Assembly: GCA_024742575.1 (NCBI GenBank) | Contig: JANSYF010000009.1 | Coordinates: 1 to 64,000 of the forward strand | Length of the DNA: 64,000 nt | Origin: Paracoccaceae bacterium | GTDB taxonomy: Bacteria; Pseudomonadota; Alphaproteobacteria; Rhodobacterales; Rhodobacteraceae | Direction of reading: 5' to 3' | Shown: positions 16,780 to 26,582 of the stretch, piece by piece | Layout of the letters: each line of letters starts with the position of its first letter | Position numbering within the stretch: position 1 is the stretch's first letter | Position numbers and translations under genes: made by a program | The notes under the pieces: generated by a model | Told to the model about the DNA's origin: nothing | Database searches by the model: none | What the model saw: the letters and a program-made list of their open reading frames with translations, nothing else

Positions 16780-16793
16780 ATTGACGAGTCAAT
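16780..16793. promoter_or_regulatory. Candidate BetI operator
   Basis: A perfect dyad ATTGAC-GA-GTCAAT sits midway between the divergent choX and betI starts and extends with one mismatch to TGATTGAC/GTCAATTA, flanked by T and A runs. BetI repressors bind ATTGAnnnnTCAAT-type dyads in bet promoters and release them when choline is present. The site could silence both the importer and the betIBA operon. Confidence 0.65.
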
Positions 16794-16846
16794 TAAAAAC
16801 GCCATACGGTCCCGCACGTCAAACACTTAATTTTTCGGAGTCGGAC

Positions 16847-17443
16847 GTGCCGAAGCTCGGGATGGAGCCTATACGCCGCGAGGCGTTGGTAAAAGCGACG
16901 ATTGCCGAGATCGGGCAAGCGGGGTCTTTGGACGTGACCGTGGCCCAGATCGCAAGGCGCGCGGGCATGTCATCGGCGCTTGCGCATCACTATTTCGGCG
17001 GCAAAGATCAGATTTTTCTGGCGGCCATGCGCCACACCCTTAGCCTATATGGTGCAGAAGTGCGCGGTGCCCTTGTGATGGCCCACGGACCAAAAGCGCG
17101 GGTCGAGGCGATCATACGCGCGGGCTTTACCCATTCGAACTTTCGGCGCGAAGTGGTTGCAGCGTGGCTGAATTTTTACGTTCTGGCCCAATCTGACGAT
17201 CAGGCGCGCCGCTTGTTGGCGGTGTATCAGCGCCGTTTGCATTCGAACCTCGTCTACAATCTGCGGCCGCTTGTCGGTGCGCGCTCTGCTGAAGTCGCAG
17301 TGCGTATCGCAGGGCTGATCGACGGCCTATACCTTCGGGAGGCGCTCAGCAAAGAGGTGCCATCAGGCGACGACGCGACGCGGCAGGTGCTGACTGCGCT
17401 TGCACATGAAATCACCCAAGCGGACAGGGAGCCCCTTGTATGA
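16847..17443 (+). CDS. betI: Choline-responsive repressor BetI (TetR family)
   Basis: A 198-residue TetR-type repressor. I start at GTG 16847, which encodes the family N-terminus [11 protein letters not shown] and has GGAG six bases upstream; the open frame extends to 16781 through the operator. The DNA-binding helix-turn-helix reads [21 protein letters not shown], which is diagnostic for BetI. Its stop overlaps the betB start (ATGA). It should repress betIBA and choXWV without choline. Confidence 0.93.
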   Translation: MPKLGMEPIRREALVKATIAEIGQAGSLDVTVAQIARRAGMSSALAHHYFGGKDQIFLAAMRHTLSLYGAEVRGALVMAHGPKARVEAIIRAGFTHSNFRREVVAAWLNFYVLAQSDDQARRLLAVYQRRLHSNLVYNLRPLVGARSAEVAVRIAGLIDGLYLREALSKEVPSGDDATRQVLTALAHEITQADREPLV

Positions 17444-18897
17444 GCTACGACACGCAACCCAAAGCCAGCCATTTTATCGACGGCGCCTATGTCGAAGATA
17501 CCAATGGCACGCCGATTCCCGTGATTTACCCTGCAACGGGCAAACAGATTGCCACCGTCTATGCGGCGACACCGGCCATCATCGATCAAGCGCTGGCCGC
17601 CGCGCACCGGGCACAAAAGGAATGGGCGGCAATGTCGGGCACTCAACGGGGCCGCATCCTGCGCCGGGCCGCAGACATGATGCGCGATCGAAACCATGAC
17701 CTGTCCGTGCTGGAAACCTATGACACGGGTAAACCGTATCAGGAGACCATCGCAGTCGACGCGACCAGCGGCGCGGATGCGCTGGAGTTTTTCGGCGGTT
17801 TGGCCGGGAGTCTGACCGGAGAGCACATCCAACTGGGGGATGACTGGGTCTACACCCGCCGTGAACCGTTGGGCGTGTGCGTCGGCATTGGTGCGTGGAA
17901 CTATCCGACCCAGATCGCGTGCTGGAAAGGCGCGCCCGCGCTGGCTTGTGGCAATTCAATGGTGTTCAAACCATCCGAGACAACGCCGCTTTGCGCCTTG
18001 AAGGTGGCCGAAATTCTGCACGAAGCGGGCCTGCCCGCCGGGATCTACAATGTGATCCAGGGGCTTGGCGAAGTCGGCGCATCCTTGGTCACTGATCCGA
18101 GAGTCGCCAAAGTTTCGCTTACCGGGTCCGTTCCAACGGGTAAAAAAGTCTATACGGCCGCTGCAGCGCAGATGAAACATGTGACGATGGAATTGGGTGG
18201 CAAGTCACCCTTGGTGATCTTCGATGACGCCGATCTGGAAAATGCCGTAGGCGGTGCGATCCTTGGAAATTTCTACTCTTCTGGTCAGGTGTGTTCGAAT
18301 GGAACACGGGTATTTGTGCAGAAAGGCATTAAGGACGCGTTTCTAAAATGCCTTACGGAACGCCTTTCCACAGCTGTAATCGGCGACCCCCTGGAAGAGG
18401 CCACGAATTTCGGCCCGATGGTTTCCGAAAAACAAATGAAAATCGTCCTTGATTATATTGAAAAGGGCGAAAATGAAGGTGCCCGTCTGGCAGCAGGCGG
18501 CAAACGCCTTGATCGTGACGGATACTACCTTGAACCGACTGTTTTCGCGGATGTCACCGACGACATGACCATTGCCCGCGAAGAGATCTTCGGCCCAGTC
18601 ATGGCGGTTCTTGATTTCGACACCGAAGAAGAGGCCATAGCCCGCGCAAACGCTACGGAATTTGGGCTGTCCGCCGGGGTGTTCACCCGCGACCTGTCGC
18701 GAGCGCACCGCGTGATTGCACAGCTAGAGGCGGGGTCCTGTTTCATCAACTCGTATAACGATGCGCCAGTCGAAGCACCTTTTGGCGGCACTAAAATGTC
18801 TGGTGTTGGTCGCGAAAACTCGAAGGCTGCAATCAATCATTACAGTGAACTGAAATCCGTCTACGTCCGCATGGGTGACGTCGAAGCCCCGTTCTAA
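17440..18897 (+). CDS. betB: Betaine aldehyde dehydrogenase BetB
   Basis: A 485-residue NAD(P)-dependent aldehyde dehydrogenase that oxidises betaine aldehyde to glycine betaine in the cytoplasm. Catalytic residues are visible: N154 in A-W-N-Y-P, general base E251 in M-E-L-G-G-K, and nucleophile C285 in [11 protein letters not shown]. Length is typical for BetB. Translationally coupled to betI and 9 bases from betA. Confidence 0.95.
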   Translation: MSYDTQPKASHFIDGAYVEDTNGTPIPVIYPATGKQIATVYAATPAIIDQALAAAHRAQKEWAAMSGTQRGRILRRAADMMRDRNHDLSVLETYDTGKPYQETIAVDATSGADALEFFGGLAGSLTGEHIQLGDDWVYTRREPLGVCVGIGAWNYPTQIACWKGAPALACGNSMVFKPSETTPLCALKVAEILHEAGLPAGIYNVIQGLGEVGASLVTDPRVAKVSLTGSVPTGKKVYTAAAAQMKHVTMELGGKSPLVIFDDADLENAVGGAILGNFYSSGQVCSNGTRVFVQKGIKDAFLKCLTERLSTAVIGDPLEEATNFGPMVSEKQMKIVLDYIEKGENEGARLAAGGKRLDRDGYYLEPTVFADVTDDMTIAREEIFGPVMAVLDFDTEEEAIARANATEFGLSAGVFTRDLSRAHRVIAQLEAGSCFINSYNDAPVEAPFGGTKMSGVGRENSKAAINHYSELKSVYVRMGDVEAPF

Positions 18898-18906
18898 GGC
18901 GTTGGT

Positions 18907-20565
18907 ATGAATGCTGATTATGTCATAGTTGGTGCTGGCTCTGCGGGCTGCGCAATGGCCTATCGTTTGTCTGAAGCGGGCCGATCCGTCATCATTATCG
19001 AGCATGGCGGATCTGATGCTGGACCGTTCATCCAGATGCCCGGTGCTCTTAGCTTTCCAATGAACATGAAGCGGTATGATTGGGGCTTTCAAACCGAGCC
19101 CGAGCCGCATCTGAACAATCGCAGGTTGGCTTGTCCGCGCGGTAAAGTCATCGGCGGGTCTTCGTCGATCAACGGTATGATCTATGTTCGTGGTCACGCA
19201 AGGGACTATGACCATTGGCGCGATCAAGGGGCTCAGGGTTGGGGATATGCGGACGTCTTACCGTATTTTCAACGGCTTGAGAACTGGCATTCAGGTGGGC
19301 ATGGCGGCGACCCTGAGTGGCGTGGCACAGAAGGACCTTTGCATGTGACACGCGGTGCGCGTGACAACCCATTGACCCGTGCTTTTGTCGAGGCCGGAGC
19401 GCAGGCGGGATATGGCGTGACCGGGGATTACAACGGGCACCGGCAGGAGGGTGTGGGGCCGTTTGACATGACTGTCTGGCAGGGCGAACGATGGTCGGCT
19501 GCCAAGGCGTATTTGCGTCCGGCTTTGAAGCGGGAAAACTGTAATCTTGTCAGGGGCTTTGCCCGGAAGGTTGTGATCGAAGAAGGACGCGCGACTGGCG
19601 TCGAAATCGAACAGGGCGGCCAAATCAAAGTGATCCGCGCGGATGTTGAAGTGATTCTTGCGGCATCGGCTATCAACTCACCGAAATTGTTGATGCTTTC
19701 CGGGGTTGGTCCTGCCAAACACCTTGTCGAGAATGGAATTGACGTGATCGCGGATCGGCCGGGTGTCGGCCAGAATTTACAGGATCATCTTGAGGTCTAC
19801 GTTCAGGCTGCGGCGAGCCAGCCTGTCAGTCTTTTCAAGTATTGGAACCTCTTGGGAAAAGCTTATGTCGGCGCGCGTTGGCTGCTTACCAAAACTGGAC
19901 CCGGAGCTTCTAACCAATTTGAAAGTGCTGGATTTATTCGATCCAAGCCGGGTGTTGATTACCCTGATCTGCAGATCCATTTTCTGCCTATTGCGGTTCG
20001 GTATGACGGTCAAACGGCGGCCGAAGGGCATGGTTTTCAGGCGCATGTGGGACCGATGCGATCACCGTCTCGGGGTGAGATCACGTTGCGGTCAGGCAAT
20101 CCAAAAGACGATCCCAAAATATTCTTCAATTATATGAGTCACTCGGAGGATTGGGCGAACTTCCGTCAAGGCATCCGGCTGGTGCGGGAGATCTTTCAAC
20201 AGGACGCGTTCAAGCCCTATTTCAAGCATGAAATTCAACCGGGGGATGCGGCCCAAAGCGATGAAAACATTGATGATTTCATCCGCGAGCATGCCGAGAG
20301 CGCGTATCATCCCTGCGGTACTTGCAAAATGGGATCGCGGGCAGATCCGTTGGCGGTTGTTGACCCAGAAAATCGGGTGATTGGTGTTGAAAATCTGAGG
20401 GTTGCGGATAGTTCGATCTTTCCGCGGATTACCAACGGTAACCTGAATGCACCTTCCATTTTGGTGGGAGAAAAGGCGGCGGATCATGTCTTGGGCAAGT
20501 CTTTGCTTGCGTCGGACAACCGTGAGCCGTGGGTTCATCCAAAATGGCGCACTGAACAACGTTGA
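18907..20565 (+). CDS. betA: Choline dehydrogenase BetA (GMC oxidoreductase)
   Basis: A 552-residue FAD enzyme that oxidises choline to betaine aldehyde, passing electrons to the respiratory chain at the membrane. The FAD-binding [10 protein letters not shown] is at residues 8-17, the GMC signature [11 protein letters not shown] near 83-93, and the active-site His is H468 in [10 protein letters not shown]. Last gene of betIBA. Full length. Confidence 0.95.
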   Translation: MNADYVIVGAGSAGCAMAYRLSEAGRSVIIIEHGGSDAGPFIQMPGALSFPMNMKRYDWGFQTEPEPHLNNRRLACPRGKVIGGSSSINGMIYVRGHARDYDHWRDQGAQGWGYADVLPYFQRLENWHSGGHGGDPEWRGTEGPLHVTRGARDNPLTRAFVEAGAQAGYGVTGDYNGHRQEGVGPFDMTVWQGERWSAAKAYLRPALKRENCNLVRGFARKVVIEEGRATGVEIEQGGQIKVIRADVEVILAASAINSPKLLMLSGVGPAKHLVENGIDVIADRPGVGQNLQDHLEVYVQAAASQPVSLFKYWNLLGKAYVGARWLLTKTGPGASNQFESAGFIRSKPGVDYPDLQIHFLPIAVRYDGQTAAEGHGFQAHVGPMRSPSRGEITLRSGNPKDDPKIFFNYMSHSEDWANFRQGIRLVREIFQQDAFKPYFKHEIQPGDAAQSDENIDDFIREHAESAYHPCGTCKMGSRADPLAVVDPENRVIGVENLRVADSSIFPRITNGNLNAPSILVGEKAADHVLGKSLLASDNREPWVHPKWRTEQR

Positions 20566-21260
20566 AACGTACGATTGCATCTTGCGGTTCGTACGGTGCG
20601 ATCTGATCAGAGAAGGTCCTTTGATCATTAATTAAATGTATCGAAAATCAGTGATCGTTCTGCTTTCTATATAAATCGTGGAAAGCGTTTCTTAACGCGA
20701 TCTCGCTAGTGTCGGCTTGCACGTGCGTAGGTACCGCTCAGCACATAAGGGGTCTGTCGCTGCCCTTTGTGATTGGGACTGACGGGCAAGAAAGCGAGGG
20801 ATGAAGAAACACGATCTTTTGAGCGGTCAAGGCAAGGATGGAGGATGCACAACAACCGCCCAACCACTGGGCACGCCGGGTTGTGTTGATCCCCCTAAGT
20901 TTAGGATTTGGTGATCTGTGAAGATGGAAATTGCGTTTCGATGGTAGGGTCAGGCGCGAACCAGTGTCGCGCGAATGCTTAAAGCATAGCGGCCAGTGGA
21001 ATGTCGGGCTGTTGGGCACAGAATGGTGCAATTGAATTGGGTTGAGAGTGAAACAGCGGTCCTATGCTTACGATTAGGCCGCGACGATGCAACACCTAAG
21101 GCTTGACCGGGCAACCGGATCGCGGAAACCGGGACGTAGCGTGAGCACTTGCCTGCGCTTTGCTGAAATTTGGATCGGTACCACGGAACAAAAGAACAGG
21201 TTGGCGCGTCCATAATGTAAGCGCCTGTTACCTACCTCGCGGATGGCGTATCACAAGCCA
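20566..21260. other. Long spacer without recognisable gene
   Basis: About 700 bases between betA and the pqi operon. Several open frames of 60-100 codons occur on both strands but none has a ribosome site or a composition I recognise. The AT-rich part just after betA (20620-20700) could hold a promoter or terminator. The stretch at 20876-20915 (GTTGATCCCCCTAAGTTTAG) vaguely recalls insertion-sequence ends, too weak to call. Confidence 0.4.
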
Positions 21261-21884
21261 ATGACCGACTCACTAAACGACATGATCGCTTGTCCTAAAT
21301 GCGATGCCTTGCATCGAGTGCCGCAGGTCGAAATCGGCGCGCAGGCAAGATGCATGCGCTGTGGTACGGTTCTAATGGCGCCGCGCAAGGGCGCGATGAC
21401 ACGGATCGTCATGCTGTCTGTTACAGCGTTGATCCTTATGATCGCTGCGGTTTTCTTTCCATTTCTAGAACTGAGCACCCATGGGCTTGGCCGCAAAAGC
21501 TCGGTTTTTGATGCCATTCTTGCGTTTTCTGACGGTCTTATGCTGCCGTTGTCGTTTGCTGTGGCAGCTTTGATCGTGGTTTTGCCGATCACGCGGTTCC
21601 TTGCATTGATTTATGTGTTCGCGCCGATGGCGTTGGGGTGGGCGCCTGCCAGGCATGCGCGGTCAGTTTTCAAATTGGCTGAACATATCCGCCCGTGGGC
21701 AATGGCGGAGGTGTTCATCATCGGTGTGGCAGTTGCGCTGGTGAAAGTTGCAGGGCTGGCGCAAGTGACGCTTGGCCCTGCTTTTTGGGCGTTTGTTGGG
21801 TTGGTGATCATTACGGTGCTTAAAGATAATTTCATGTGTCGGGTGACGGTATGGCAAACGCTGAACACGCGCAGCACATCCTGA
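21261..21884 (+). CDS. pqiA: Paraquat-inducible protein A (PqiA), first copy
   Basis: A 207-residue inner-membrane protein starting M-T-D-S-L-N-D-M-I-A-C-P-K-C. A zinc-ribbon pair C-P-K-C and C-M-R-C opens the protein and four membrane helices follow. E. coli PqiA is one protein with two such modules; here the modules are separate genes. An in-frame ATG lies six codons upstream (21243). PqiA anchors the PqiB tunnel in the inner membrane. The 3' end overlaps the next gene by 34 bases in another frame. Confidence 0.87.
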   Translation: MTDSLNDMIACPKCDALHRVPQVEIGAQARCMRCGTVLMAPRKGAMTRIVMLSVTALILMIAAVFFPFLELSTHGLGRKSSVFDAILAFSDGLMLPLSFAVAALIVVLPITRFLALIYVFAPMALGWAPARHARSVFKLAEHIRPWAMAEVFIIGVAVALVKVAGLAQVTLGPAFWAFVGLVIITVLKDNFMCRVTVWQTLNTRSTS

Positions 21885-22483
21885 CGGCGCGGGCCGCCGG
21901 TTTGGTGGGCTGTGCCGAATGTGGCCATGTCTACCAACTTGGGACAGAGACCTGTGCGGTCTGTGGAACGCGGCTGACCAGCCGGGATATGACAAGCCTA
22001 CAGCGCGTCTGGGCATGGTTGTTCGCGGGGATGGTGGTTTATATTCCGGCGAACCTGTACCCGATGCTGCGCACCACCACCTTTGGCAACACACAGGAAA
22101 GTACGATTGTCGGCGGTGTGTTTGAATTGATGGACCATGGGTCTTACGGTGTGGCGCTGATTGTTTTCTTCGCCTCGGTCATCATCCCGGTGAGTAAATT
22201 CATCGCAATTGCCTATCTGGCATCGCGCGTTCAACGCGGAAAACCGGGTACAACCAGCCATTTTCATCTATATGAGGTTGTGGAGTTTATTGGCCGATGG
22301 TCCATGATCGACGTCTTTGTGGTGGCGATCCTTTCTGCTTTGGTTCAACTGAATTTCGTTGCCTCTATTCATCCAGGAATTGCAGCAGTGAGTTTTGCGC
22401 TTTCGGTTGCATTTACCATGATTTCGGCCAATAGCTTCGATCCCAGACTCATCTGGGACGCACCTGAAGGAAAACCGGTTTGA
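21851..22483 (+). CDS. pqiA: Paraquat-inducible protein A (PqiA), second copy
   Basis: A 210-residue partner with its own zinc ribbon (C-A-E-C ... C-A-V-C) and about four membrane helices, including I-P-A-N-L-Y-P-M, the conserved PqiA motif. ATG 21851 has GGGTGACGGT before it; a start five codons earlier is possible. Its TGA overlaps the TTG start of pqiB. Together with the first copy it would make one complete PqiA. Confidence 0.88.
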   Translation: MANAEHAQHILTARAAGLVGCAECGHVYQLGTETCAVCGTRLTSRDMTSLQRVWAWLFAGMVVYIPANLYPMLRTTTFGNTQESTIVGGVFELMDHGSYGVALIVFFASVIIPVSKFIAIAYLASRVQRGKPGTTSHFHLYEVVEFIGRWSMIDVFVVAILSALVQLNFVASIHPGIAAVSFALSVAFTMISANSFDPRLIWDAPEGKPV

Positions 22484-24933
22484 GCGATCCGACCCCCGCA
22501 GAAATGGTGGTGTCTCCACCGCGCAAATCAGTTTTTCGCAACCTGTCTTTTGTATGGCTTGTGCCCTTTCTTGCGCTTGCCGTTTCGCTTGGCATCGCAT
22601 GGCAGAATTTTGCGGATCGTGGCACGCTGATCGAGATATCGTTTGGCAATGCCTCGGGCGTGGTGGCTGGTGAAACGACGTTGCGCTATCGCGATGTGGT
22701 GGTCGGCACGGTCGAAGACGTGCGCTTCACCAATGATTTGGGCCGGGTTCTGGTCTATGTGCGTGTCGACAATGACGTTGAGCCATTCATCGATGATGAA
22801 GCGGCGTTCTGGGTTGTTCGGCCCGAAGTGTCGGCGCGCGGGATCAGTGGTTTGTCGACGGTGCTTTCCGGTGTCTATATCGAGGGCGCGTGGGACAATG
22901 CGCCGGGCGCTGTTGCCCAGCAATTCACCGGATCGGATTCACCGCCCTTGAACCAGCCCGGACGTCCCGGTCGCCGGATTACCTTGGCAACAGACGATGG
23001 TACTACAATTTCCTACGGCTCGCCTGTGCTATATCGGGGGGTTGAAGTGGGGCGGCTGGAAGCGCCGCGCCTTTCGGCAGATGGGCGAACTGTGCTTGTC
23101 GACGCTTTTATCGATGCCCCGCATGATGCGCGACTGACGCAAGCGACCCGTTTCTGGGACACGTCGGGTTTCGAGCTTTCTTTTGGCACTGCTGGATTTT
23201 CGGTCGATTTTGACAGCATTGCGTCGCTTGTCACCGGAGGTGTCGCGTTCGACGATGTTTATGAGGACGGCGAGCCGCTGCCGTCTGGATATGTCTTCAC
23301 GCTTTATGAAGCAGAAGAGGACGCGCGTCGCAACACCTTGGTTCGCGGGCCATCGCAGGGTGTGCAGTTTGCGATCCAGTTTTCGGAATCTGTCAATGGC
23401 TTGGAAGCGGGCGACGATGTTACATATCAGGGGTTGAACGTTGGCGTGGTGACCGAATTGCGGTCGCGGGTTGTCGAAACGCAGTTTGGTCCTGAATTGA
23501 CGCTGTTGGTGAACGTGTCGATTGATCCACAACGTATGGGCCTGCCGGCCGAGACCAGCCCAGAGGACACGGTGGACTTTTTCCGATTTGCCGTCGAGAC
23601 GGGAATGCGGGCACGTTTGGCGACAGAAAGCCTGCTAAGCAGCGATCTGCGGATCGAACTGGTGGTGATGGATGATGCTCAAACAGCCCGTCTGACTGAA
23701 GTCGACGGAGAGTTGCCGCGCTTGCCGAGTATCCAATCCAATCTTTCAGATTTCTCGGCCACTGCCGAAGGCGTGTTGGAGCGGATCAATGCGCTGCCCA
23801 TTGAAGAGGTCATGCAACAGGCGATTAGTCTGATGGACGCGTTCGAGCAATTGGCGCGCAACGAGGATCTGCAACGGGTGCCAGGGTCGGCGGTCGCGCT
23901 TTTGGACGACACACGCGCGCTGGTCGGCAACGAGGCGATTCAGGCAATCCCGGCACAAATCGAGGCGGCGGTAAACGACCTGACCGCGCTGGTGGCTGAG
24001 GTGCGCGAGGGCGGTGCTGTGGCGTCTTTGAACAGCGCCTTGGCCAGCCTTGACGAAGCGATGGTGGGGATCAATGCAGCGTCGCAATCGGCACCGGCTT
24101 TGGCCGAGAACCTTGCCAAGCTGACCGAAGAGGACATCCCGGCGGTTTTGGCCGAATTGCAGGGCGTGGCAAAAACTGCGCAGGAATTGAAGCTGGATGA
24201 ATTGGTGGCCAGCGCGACGGCGACATTGAACCGGGTCGATGCGCTGATCGCGCAAGAGGCCGTGCAGGGTATCCCGGCGGCGGTGACTGCGGCGATTGAG
24301 GACGTACGGACCATCGTGGCAGATGTGCGCGCAGAGGGTGCGGTGCAGGCGTTGGGCAGTTCCCTGCGCAATCTTGACCGCGCGATGGCGGAAATCAGTT
24401 TGGCGTCGCAGGATGCGCCTGCACTGACCGCGAACCTTCGGCAGATCACCGAAGCCGACATTCCCAAATTACTGGCCGAGTTTGAGGCCGTGGCGACGAC
24501 TGCGAAAGATCTGGAATTGCAGGCACTTGTGGACAGCGCGACCAGTACGCTGAACCGGTTCGATACGTTGGTCGGGTCGCAGGATACGTTGGAACTGCCG
24601 GGTACGATCAATGACGCGCTAACCGAGATGCGGCTGGCGCTGACGGAACTGCGCGAGGGTGGCGTGGTCGAGAACTTGAACGCGACGCTGCAATCGGCGT
24701 CGGATGCCGCCGGGTCGGTGGCAGAGTCGGTGGAAGATTTACCGCAGCTGACTGCCCGCCTTGAGCGGTTGGTGGCCGAGACAGAGGCGGTGATCTCGTC
24801 ATACGGCGCGCGGTCGGATTTCAATACGCAGACGCTGTCGGCGCTGCGCGAGGTACAGAATGCAGCGAAATCGATTTCCGAACTGGCGCGTGCGATCGAG
24901 CGCAGCCCCAATTCGCTGATCTTCGGGCGCTGA
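22480..24933 (+). CDS. pqiB: MCE-domain intermembrane transport protein PqiB with long repeat tail
   Basis: An 817-residue protein, much longer than E. coli PqiB (about 546). It starts at TTG overlapping the pqiA stop (TTGA). One membrane helix at about residues 22-42 is followed by three MCE (MlaD-like) domains at about 47-135, 165-230 and 285-390. The rest is predicted helical and holds a 108-residue repeat (from residue 508) present in two full and two partial copies. PqiB hexamers form a lipid tunnel across the periplasm; the repeat tail plausibly lengthens the helical needle, as in LetB or PqiB models. Function in envelope lipid transport is family knowledge. Confidence 0.9.
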   Translation: MSDPTPAEMVVSPPRKSVFRNLSFVWLVPFLALAVSLGIAWQNFADRGTLIEISFGNASGVVAGETTLRYRDVVVGTVEDVRFTNDLGRVLVYVRVDNDVEPFIDDEAAFWVVRPEVSARGISGLSTVLSGVYIEGAWDNAPGAVAQQFTGSDSPPLNQPGRPGRRITLATDDGTTISYGSPVLYRGVEVGRLEAPRLSADGRTVLVDAFIDAPHDARLTQATRFWDTSGFELSFGTAGFSVDFDSIASLVTGGVAFDDVYEDGEPLPSGYVFTLYEAEEDARRNTLVRGPSQGVQFAIQFSESVNGLEAGDDVTYQGLNVGVVTELRSRVVETQFGPELTLLVNVSIDPQRMGLPAETSPEDTVDFFRFAVETGMRARLATESLLSSDLRIELVVMDDAQTARLTEVDGELPRLPSIQSNLSDFSATAEGVLERINALPIEEVMQQAISLMDAFEQLARNEDLQRVPGSAVALLDDTRALVGNEAIQAIPAQIEAAVNDLTALVAEVREGGAVASLNSALASLDEAMVGINAASQSAPALAENLAKLTEEDIPAVLAELQGVAKTAQELKLDELVASATATLNRVDALIAQEAVQGIPAAVTAAIEDVRTIVADVRAEGAVQALGSSLRNLDRAMAEISLASQDAPALTANLRQITEADIPKLLAEFEAVATTAKDLELQALVDSATSTLNRFDTLVGSQDTLELPGTINDALTEMRLALTELREGGVVENLNATLQSASDAAGSVAESVEDLPQLTARLERLVAETEAVISSYGARSDFNTQTLSALREVQNAAKSISELARAIERSPNSLIFGR
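24001..24648 (+). repeat. Tandem 324-bp (108-residue) repeat inside pqiB
   Basis: Copy 1 codes V-R-E-G-G-A-V-A-S-L (residues 508-615) and copy 2 V-R-A-E-G-A-V-Q-A-L (616-723); a third begins L-R-E-G-G-V-V-E-N-L at 724, and a half copy ending L-T-A-L-V-A-E precedes copy 1. Landmarks such as S-A-P-A-L-A-E-N-L / D-A-P-A-L-T-A-N-L and A-T-L-N-R-V-D / S-T-L-N-R-F-D recur at exactly 108 residues. Confidence 0.85.
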
Positions 24934-24948
24934 GGAAGGACGAGTGGA

Positions 24949-25521
24949 ATGATACACAAGTATATATGCAGGCTGGCCGTTGTGGCGGTTCTGCCCTTGG
25001 CAGCCTGCGGATCGGCGGATAGTGCGCGTTACTTGATCGACGCGCCTGCAGTGACGGGGGCGGAAACCCGCGTGTCGGTGCGGAGTGTTGAGCTGCGTGA
25101 TGTCTCGCTGCCAAGTCACGCATCGGGTTCCGAGATACTTGTGCGCGCAGAAGGCGGCGCTTTGCAGGCCTTGGGTGATGCGGTTTGGGCGGATGACCCA
25201 GAGCGCGCGGTCACCGGGGCGCTGGCGCAATTGCTGGATGATCGCAGTACGGCGACGGTATCGGCAGAGCCGTGGCCACTGCTGGACGGGCCATCAGCGC
25301 GGTTGGATGTGCGGATTGATCGGATGCTTGCCAACACGTCAGGTGTGTTCGAGATCCGAGGCCAGGCCGCTGTTAGTGCCGTGGACGGACGCCCACGCGA
25401 ACGGGTCGAACGCTTTGCCATCTCGGTGCCGATCGCCGAGGTCTCGGCAGCTGCGGTGACCGAGGCACAGGGCCGGGCGCTGGTGGCGCTGTCGGACGAG
25501 TTGATCGGGCTTTTGCGCTAG
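24949..25521 (+). CDS. pqiC: Outer-membrane lipoprotein PqiC
   Basis: A 190-residue lipoprotein: the signal ends in the lipobox L-A-A-C (Cys20). The body matches the ABC-type transport auxiliary lipoprotein fold (A-R-Y-L-I-D-A-P near residue 26 and R-S-V-E-L-R-D-V). In E. coli PqiC is a ring on the inner leaflet of the outer membrane that docks the PqiB needle. It follows pqiB by 15 bases. Closes the pqiA-A-B-C operon. Confidence 0.87.
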   Translation: MIHKYICRLAVVAVLPLAACGSADSARYLIDAPAVTGAETRVSVRSVELRDVSLPSHASGSEILVRAEGGALQALGDAVWADDPERAVTGALAQLLDDRSTATVSAEPWPLLDGPSARLDVRIDRMLANTSGVFEIRGQAAVSAVDGRPRERVERFAISVPIAEVSAAAVTEAQGRALVALSDELIGLLR

Positions 25522-25526
25522 CGTTC

Positions 25527-26582
25527 ATGGCACTGACCCCGTCCAGCCTGACTGATCTGTTCGACCACGGATTCGATACTGTGATCGACGTGCGCAGCCC
25601 TGCGGAATTTGCCGAGGATCATGTGCCGGGTGCGATCAATCTGCCGGTTCTCGACAACGAGGAGCGGGCGCGGGTGGGCACGATCTATAAGCAGGTCAGC
25701 CCGTTTGATGCGCGCAAGATCGGTGCGGCTTTGGTGTTTCGCAATGCCGCTAACCATATCGAAACTTCTTTGTTTCACCATGACGGCGCGTGGCGGCCTT
25801 TGGTGTATTGCTGGCGCGGCGGGCAACGGTCGGGGTCGTTCGCGTGGCTGCTTCGGGAAATCGGCTGGCGGTCTGACGTGGTTCAGGGCGGGTACAAAAC
25901 GTATCGGCGGCTGGTCGTGGATATGCTGCATGACCGGACGTTGCCTTACCGGTTTGTGCAGCTAGGCGGCTACACGGGCACGGCCAAGACTGAACTGTTG
26001 CCGCTTTTGACAGCGCGCGGCGTGCAAGTGATTGACCTTGAAGGTCTGGCGAACCATCGCGGGTCGCTTTTGGGGGCGATGGGTGAACAACCGTCGCAAA
26101 AGGCGTTTGAAAGTGCCTTGGCGTCTGCACTTTGCCGTCTTGACCCGGCGCGGCCCGTGTTGGTTGAGGCAGAGAGCAGCAAGATCGGGCAGATCCTTAT
26201 CCCGCCGTCGCTTTGGGAGGGAATGAAGGTTGCGCCGTGGATCGAGGTGTCAGCGCCTTTGGAGGCGCGCACAGACTATTTGTTGCGGGCCTATGACGAC
26301 ATTCTGTCGGACAAGGCCACGCTGCATGCGTGTTTGGCCCCACTCAAGGCGCATCGGGGCGAGGCGTTGGTTGCCCGGTGGATCGGGTTTAGTTCGGCAG
26401 GCGACAAGCGGGCGCTTACGCGGTCGCTGATGGAAGATCATTACGATCTGGCTTATGCCAAGTCGATGAAGGCGATGGCCCCCAAGGTGATCGCACAGGT
26501 AGCGGCAGAGGGGCTCATGTCTGAGCAGTTGGAGCAGGTCGCAGGGCGGATTGCGTCGACGCTTCAGGCTATGGAGACCTGA
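25527..26582 (+). CDS. mnmH: tRNA 2-selenouridine synthase
   Basis: A 351-residue enzyme that replaces sulfur with selenium at the wobble 2-thiouridine of certain tRNAs. An N-terminal rhodanese domain carries catalytic C95 in Y-C-W-R-G-G-Q-R-S-G; a C-terminal P-loop domain has G-G-Y-T-G-T-A-K-T (147-155). It needs selenophosphate, supplied by the adjacent SelD. Five bases after pqiC, so perhaps cotranscribed with it. Its 3' end overlaps the convergent selD by 19 bases. No selA, selB or selC was seen, so selenium use here may be limited to tRNA modification. Confidence 0.93.
   Translation: MALTPSSLTDLFDHGFDTVIDVRSPAEFAEDHVPGAINLPVLDNEERARVGTIYKQVSPFDARKIGAALVFRNAANHIETSLFHHDGAWRPLVYCWRGGQRSGSFAWLLREIGWRSDVVQGGYKTYRRLVVDMLHDRTLPYRFVQLGGYTGTAKTELLPLLTARGVQVIDLEGLANHRGSLLGAMGEQPSQKAFESALASALCRLDPARPVLVEAESSKIGQILIPPSLWEGMKVAPWIEVSAPLEARTDYLLRAYDDILSDKATLHACLAPLKAHRGEALVARWIGFSSAGDKRALTRSLMEDHYDLAYAKSMKAMAPKVIAQVAAEGLMSEQLEQVAGRIASTLQAMET

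Noticed and set aside
20876-20915. Insertion-sequence terminal repeat
   Set aside because: Only a vague resemblance; no partner repeat, target duplication or transposase frame was found.
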